Below, piece after piece: positions 33,175 through 35,604 of a stretch of DNA of 35,604 bases; the first letter of the stretch is position 1, and every line of letters begins with the position of its first letter. This DNA is from a bacterium (GTDB lineage: Bacteria; Bacillota_I; Bacilli_A; RFN20; DUOZ01): contig DUOZ01000100.1 in assembly GCA_012838555.1 (NCBI GenBank), forward strand, positions 1-35,604, read 5' to 3'. The position numbers and the translations under genes are program-made. Below the pieces are notes generated by a model. The model did no database searches. It was not told where the DNA came from and was given only the letters and a program-made list of their open reading frames with translations.

Positions 33175-34290
33175 TTATTTATGTTGATGATGTTGTTTTT
33201 TAAAATCATTCTTTTTCGTATCAAATTCACTTTGTAAATCATCTAATTGCTTCTTTAACAAGTCCTTATAATCATCTAATAACACTTTAAGTGCATTAAT
33301 TTCATGCTGATCTTTAGGATCGTTAATTTTAAACTCCCAATCTAAATGATTTTCTAAAATGAAATTATTAAACTTTTGCTTTACTCTATTTAAGAAAACT
33401 TTATTTTTAATTTTAGGTAAATCTTTTAAGATATCTTCGATTTTATCAATTCTTTCATTGATTAAATCCCTAGTTTCATTAAACTCTTTTCGAAACTCTT
33501 TAAATTCATCTTTTAAGGCATCATGATAATTATCGATTTCTTCTTTATTAAAACCATTAATTAACTCATTAAGTTCTTTAACTGAAAGAACTCTAGCTTG
33601 TTCAAAGGTTAAAGTTTGATCTTTATCACATGCTTTAGTGATTAATAAATATCTACCAACACTAACACCTAGTTCTTTAGCATGATTTTTAAAATCATCA
33701 TTATTACTCATTAAAACATTAACACGATTATCTAATAATTGCTCCTGCAAATAAATAGTAATAGCATTTTTTATTAATAAAGAAACTTCATTTTCTTTTA
33801 CCTCATCATCATTAATCGCTGTTATCATTAAAGCATTATCAGTTGTATCTTTATTAATATAACCTACTTCAATAGCTAAATTTACAATTTCTTTAACAGC
33901 ATCTTTAATATCTAAATCAATAAGTTCACATTCAAATAGTAACAACATCGCTTCTTTATTTAATGGACGATAAGAAGTTACTTTATTATCTTTATCAATT
34001 TCTAATTCAATTGATGGATTAATATCAATCGAAACATATGTGTTTAATTCTTCTACCTTAACAATACTTGATGGTGTAAAGGCATCTTTAAAAAGTGGAA
34101 TAATTGTAAATAAAACAAGTGCCGCAGCAAAAACTAAACTAATAAATGAACGCTTCATTTTCTTTTTAACTATATAATCATTACTAGGAGAATAGTAACT
34201 ATCAAGCTTTGACATTAATTCATCTTTAAGATTAGGAACGATAGAATCTGCTTCTATTTTTAATCTTTTTTCAATTTCTTTAATCTTCAT
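33175..34290 (-). CDS. RsgI-like membrane anti-sigma factor
   Basis: A 371-residue protein with a cytoplasmic N-terminus (~1-46), one membrane helix (~48-66) and a large extracytoplasmic part. Residues ~78-200 match the RsgI family middle domain: YVSIDINPSIELEIDKDNKV, LNKEA and a following Gly-Tyr segment. The Asn91-Pro92 bond in DINPS is the place where RsgI proteins are reported to cleave themselves. Residues ~225-365 are highly charged helices, probably coiled coil, ending in KKQHHQHK. The gene overlaps the sigma gene by 11 bp. It should hold the ECF sigma factor at the membrane until a signal releases it. Classical RsgI works with SigI; pairing with an ECF factor is notable. Confidence 0.82.
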   Translation of the reverse strand: MKIKEIEKRLKIEADSIVPNLKDELMSKLDSYYSPSNDYIVKKKMKRSFISLVFAAALVLFTIIPLFKDAFTPSSIVKVEELNTYVSIDINPSIELEIDKDNKVTSYRPLNKEAMLLLFECELIDLDIKDAVKEIVNLAIEVGYINKDTTDNALMITAINDDEVKENEVSLLIKNAITIYLQEQLLDNRVNVLMSNNDDFKNHAKELGVSVGRYLLITKACDKDQTLTFEQARVLSVKELNELINGFNKEEIDNYHDALKDEFKEFRKEFNETRDLINERIDKIEDILKDLPKIKNKVFLNRVKQKFNNFILENHLDWEFKINDPKDQHEINALKVLLDDYKDLLKKQLDDLQSEFDTKKNDFKKQHHQHK

Positions 34291-34825
34291 TACTAATTCC
34301 CCCTTTCTCTAAATGTTCTTTTAAGGTATTCAAAGCTTTTAAATATTTCCAAGTAATTGTACTTATAGGTTTATTTAAGATTTTAGCAACTTCTTTACGC
34401 TTCATATTTAAGAATAAACACATCGCTAGAATCTGATATTCATCATCAGGTAAAACTTTTTTGGCTAGATCGATGGTCGGAGTATCAATATCACGTTCAT
34501 TTTCTTGGACTCCAAATAAATACTCATTTTCACTAACATCAATTGATTGTTCTTTCTTTCTAACTCTTAATTCATCTAGTGAAAGATTTCTTACTATTGT
34601 TGTAATCCATGCTCCTGGATTTGAATTATCTTGATATGATGATATTTTTTGCATGATTTTAAGATAGGTATTTTGCATAACATCTTTAGCTAATTCTCTA
34701 TTTTTTAAAATCGATAAAGCATAATGAAACACGTATTTATGAGTCATATCATAAATAGGTCCAAATGCTTCTTTTTTACCGTACTTAAACTCTAACATCC
34801 ATTTATTTAATGCTTGGTGATCCAT
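34280..34825 (-). CDS. ECF-type RNA polymerase sigma factor
   Basis: A 181-residue sigma-70 family factor with region 2 (~10-80: YVFHYALSILKNRELAKDVMQNTYLKI and ...NPGAWITTIVRNLSLDELR) and region 4 (~120-175: LPDDEYQILAMCLFLNMKRKEVAKILNKPISTITWKYLKAL, a helix-turn-helix). There is no region 3, as expected for ECF factors. The track start is upstream; GGAAGG places the start at the ATG at 34825 (MDHQALNKW). Coupled to its anti-sigma factor by overlapping genes. A TATAAT ahead of it (34851-34856) has no good -35, so autoregulation is possible. Confidence 0.92.
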   Translation of the reverse strand: MDHQALNKWMLEFKYGKKEAFGPIYDMTHKYVFHYALSILKNRELAKDVMQNTYLKIMQKISSYQDNSNPGAWITTIVRNLSLDELRVRKKEQSIDVSENEYLFGVQENERDIDTPTIDLAKKVLPDDEYQILAMCLFLNMKRKEVAKILNKPISTITWKYLKALNTLKEHLEKGGISNED

Positions 34826-34922
34826 ACACTTACCTTCCATCTAATAGTCAAATTATACCACACTTTTTCAAAAGTAAATGTAGTCATCACTCAATAATAT
34901 AACGATGAAGTGATATTGTTTG

Positions 34923-34951
34923 TTGGTAGGAAAATCTTTTAATGTTATAAT
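34923..34951 (+). promoter_or_regulatory. Promoter of the AddB-like gene
   Basis: TTGGTA (34923-34928), 17 bp, TATAAT (34946-34951), then an AGAGGGTG ribosome site ahead of the ATG at 34967. Confidence 0.65.
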
Positions 34952-34966
34952 TTAGAGGGTGAAAAT

Positions 34967-35604
34967 ATGGACATACTTAATTTAATCAAAGATGGAGACA
35001 TCATTATTACTCCCTATGAAGTAAAAAAGGAAATATTAAAAGAAATATCAAAAAGGAAATTATTCCATCACTTTCGTTTTTTCACTAAAAAGGAAATTAT
35101 TGAAAAGAGTTTATTTATTTATGATTTAAATACAATTGCTTATTTAATGGAAAATTATGAGTTTAGAGTTGAAAATGCCATTATGTATTTAAATAATTTA
35201 TATTATATAGATAATAAAACTTATAATATTGAAAAATTAGACTTTTTAGTCAAAATAAAAAAAGAATTAACTAGAATAAAGTTACTTAAAGAAGATAACT
35301 TATTTAAACAGTTAGTACTTAACAAAAGAGTGATTGTTGTTGGTTACCAAATTATTGACAATTTATTTAATAGAGCATTAAATGAACTTAATAAAGTCTC
35401 AGAAGTTCAAATAATTGAGTTTGAAAATAAAGAAATCCCTAAATTAGATGTCTTCCATTATCATCATTTAAATGATGAAGTTAACGGTGTTGCAGTTAAA
35501 ATTTGTGAGTTAATCGAACAAGGAATTAATATTAACAAGATAAAGCTTTCTAATGTAAATAATTCTTATTATTACACTTTAAATAAAATTTTTAATTTAT
35601 ATAA
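34967..35604 (+). CDS. Probable AddB/RexB-like recombination nuclease subunit, 5' part
   Basis: Missing from the track because it is open to the right edge: 212 codons without a stop, from an ATG with AGAGGGTG upstream. The start DGDIIITPYEVKKEIL and a Tyr/Asn/Leu-rich helical stretch are seen. Near residues 165-212 (VFHYHHLNDEVNGVAVKICELIEQGININKIKL) it resembles the motif region where UvrD-like and AddB proteins read 'D-E-hydrophobic...A-x-x-I-x-x-L'. This suggests the degenerate helicase part of an AddB-type subunit of the AddAB/RexAB break-repair nuclease, with the PD-(D/E)XK nuclease beyond the window. No Walker motif is visible in this piece, so the call is tentative. Confidence 0.45.
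   Translation, partial: MDILNLIKDGDIIITPYEVKKEILKEISKRKLFHHFRFFTKKEIIEKSLFIYDLNTIAYLMENYEFRVENAIMYLNNLYYIDNKTYNIEKLDFLVKIKKELTRIKLLKEDNLFKQLVLNKRVIVVGYQIIDNLFNRALNELNKVSEVQIIEFENKEIPKLDVFHYHHLNDEVNGVAVKICELIEQGININKIKLSNVNNSYYYTLNKIFNLY

Noticed and set aside
1-35604. Possible mollicute code with TGA read as Trp
   Set aside because: TGA serves as the stop at 31964-31966, and Trp positions in conserved motifs use TGG.

Overview
This is a very AT-rich window using the standard bacterial code: TGA ends the gene at 31964 and Trp is read from TGG. Gene content points to a low-GC Bacillota lineage of class Bacilli that keeps a cell wall. Signs are a CwlD-type amidase, DarA (c-di-AMP receptor), a TrhP1/TrhP2 pair, EcfA1-EcfA2-EcfT-TruA and RplM-RpsI in a shuffled Bacillus-like neighbourhood, and CcpA/LacI-type palindromes at sugar genes. 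I cannot place it to genus; a relative of the Erysipelotrichales/Haloplasmatales/Acholeplasmatales side of Bacilli would fit.

Layout, left to right. (1) 1-883: 5' part of a secreted GH16 laminarinase lipoprotein on the minus strand, with a well-formed promoter and two cre-like operators. (2) 964-11329: an eight-gene minus-strand operon, nearly every junction overlapping: ecfA1-ecfA2-ecfT-truA-PHP phosphatase-ABC exporter-two MacB-type ABC ATPase/permease fusions. It has a promoter upstream of ecfA1 and a terminator just after the last gene. (3) 11523-13975: a CwlD-like amidase and a one-repeat DUF11 protein (minus), divergent from a three-repeat DUF11 protein (plus). (4) 14018-19241: trhP1-trhP2-typA-smr-rplM-rpsI on the minus strand, with a probable L13 leader before rplM. 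(5) 19431-21224: a GNAT acetyltransferase (plus), then darA and a tandem DUF1540 protein (minus). (6) 21300-31927: a glucan-use region. It has a GH30 enzyme, a Gfo/Idh/MocA oxidoreductase, a large carbohydrate-binding lipoprotein, a GH17 enzyme, a BmrC/BmrD-type heterodimeric ABC exporter, and a divergent GH13 oligo-1,6-glucosidase. (7) 31964-34825: ECF sigma factor, RsgI-like membrane anti-sigma factor, and a lipoprotein with a His-rich tail. (8) 34967-35604: start of a plus-strand gene that looks like an AddB/RexB-type recombination nuclease subunit.

How the parts fit: GH16 (extracellular endo-beta-1,3-glucanase), GH17 (beta-1,3-glucanase) and GH30 (probable beta-1,6-glucanase) are the enzyme trio known from marine laminarin-degrading loci. 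Here they come with a surface lipoprotein carrying a CBM4-like region. Similar AAGCGCTT-type operators lie at the GH16 and binding-lipoprotein promoters, and a weaker one lies at the GH13 promoter. The window is therefore probably a catabolite-controlled beta-glucan (laminarin-like) system in which only GH16 and the binding lipoprotein carry export signals. No sugar importer is visible here.

No rRNA, tRNA, CRISPR array, insertion sequence or prophage gene was seen. No stretch over 300 bases lacks a gene; the longest gaps (about 190-200 bases, before ecfA1 and between trhP1 and the GNAT gene) hold promoters and terminators.
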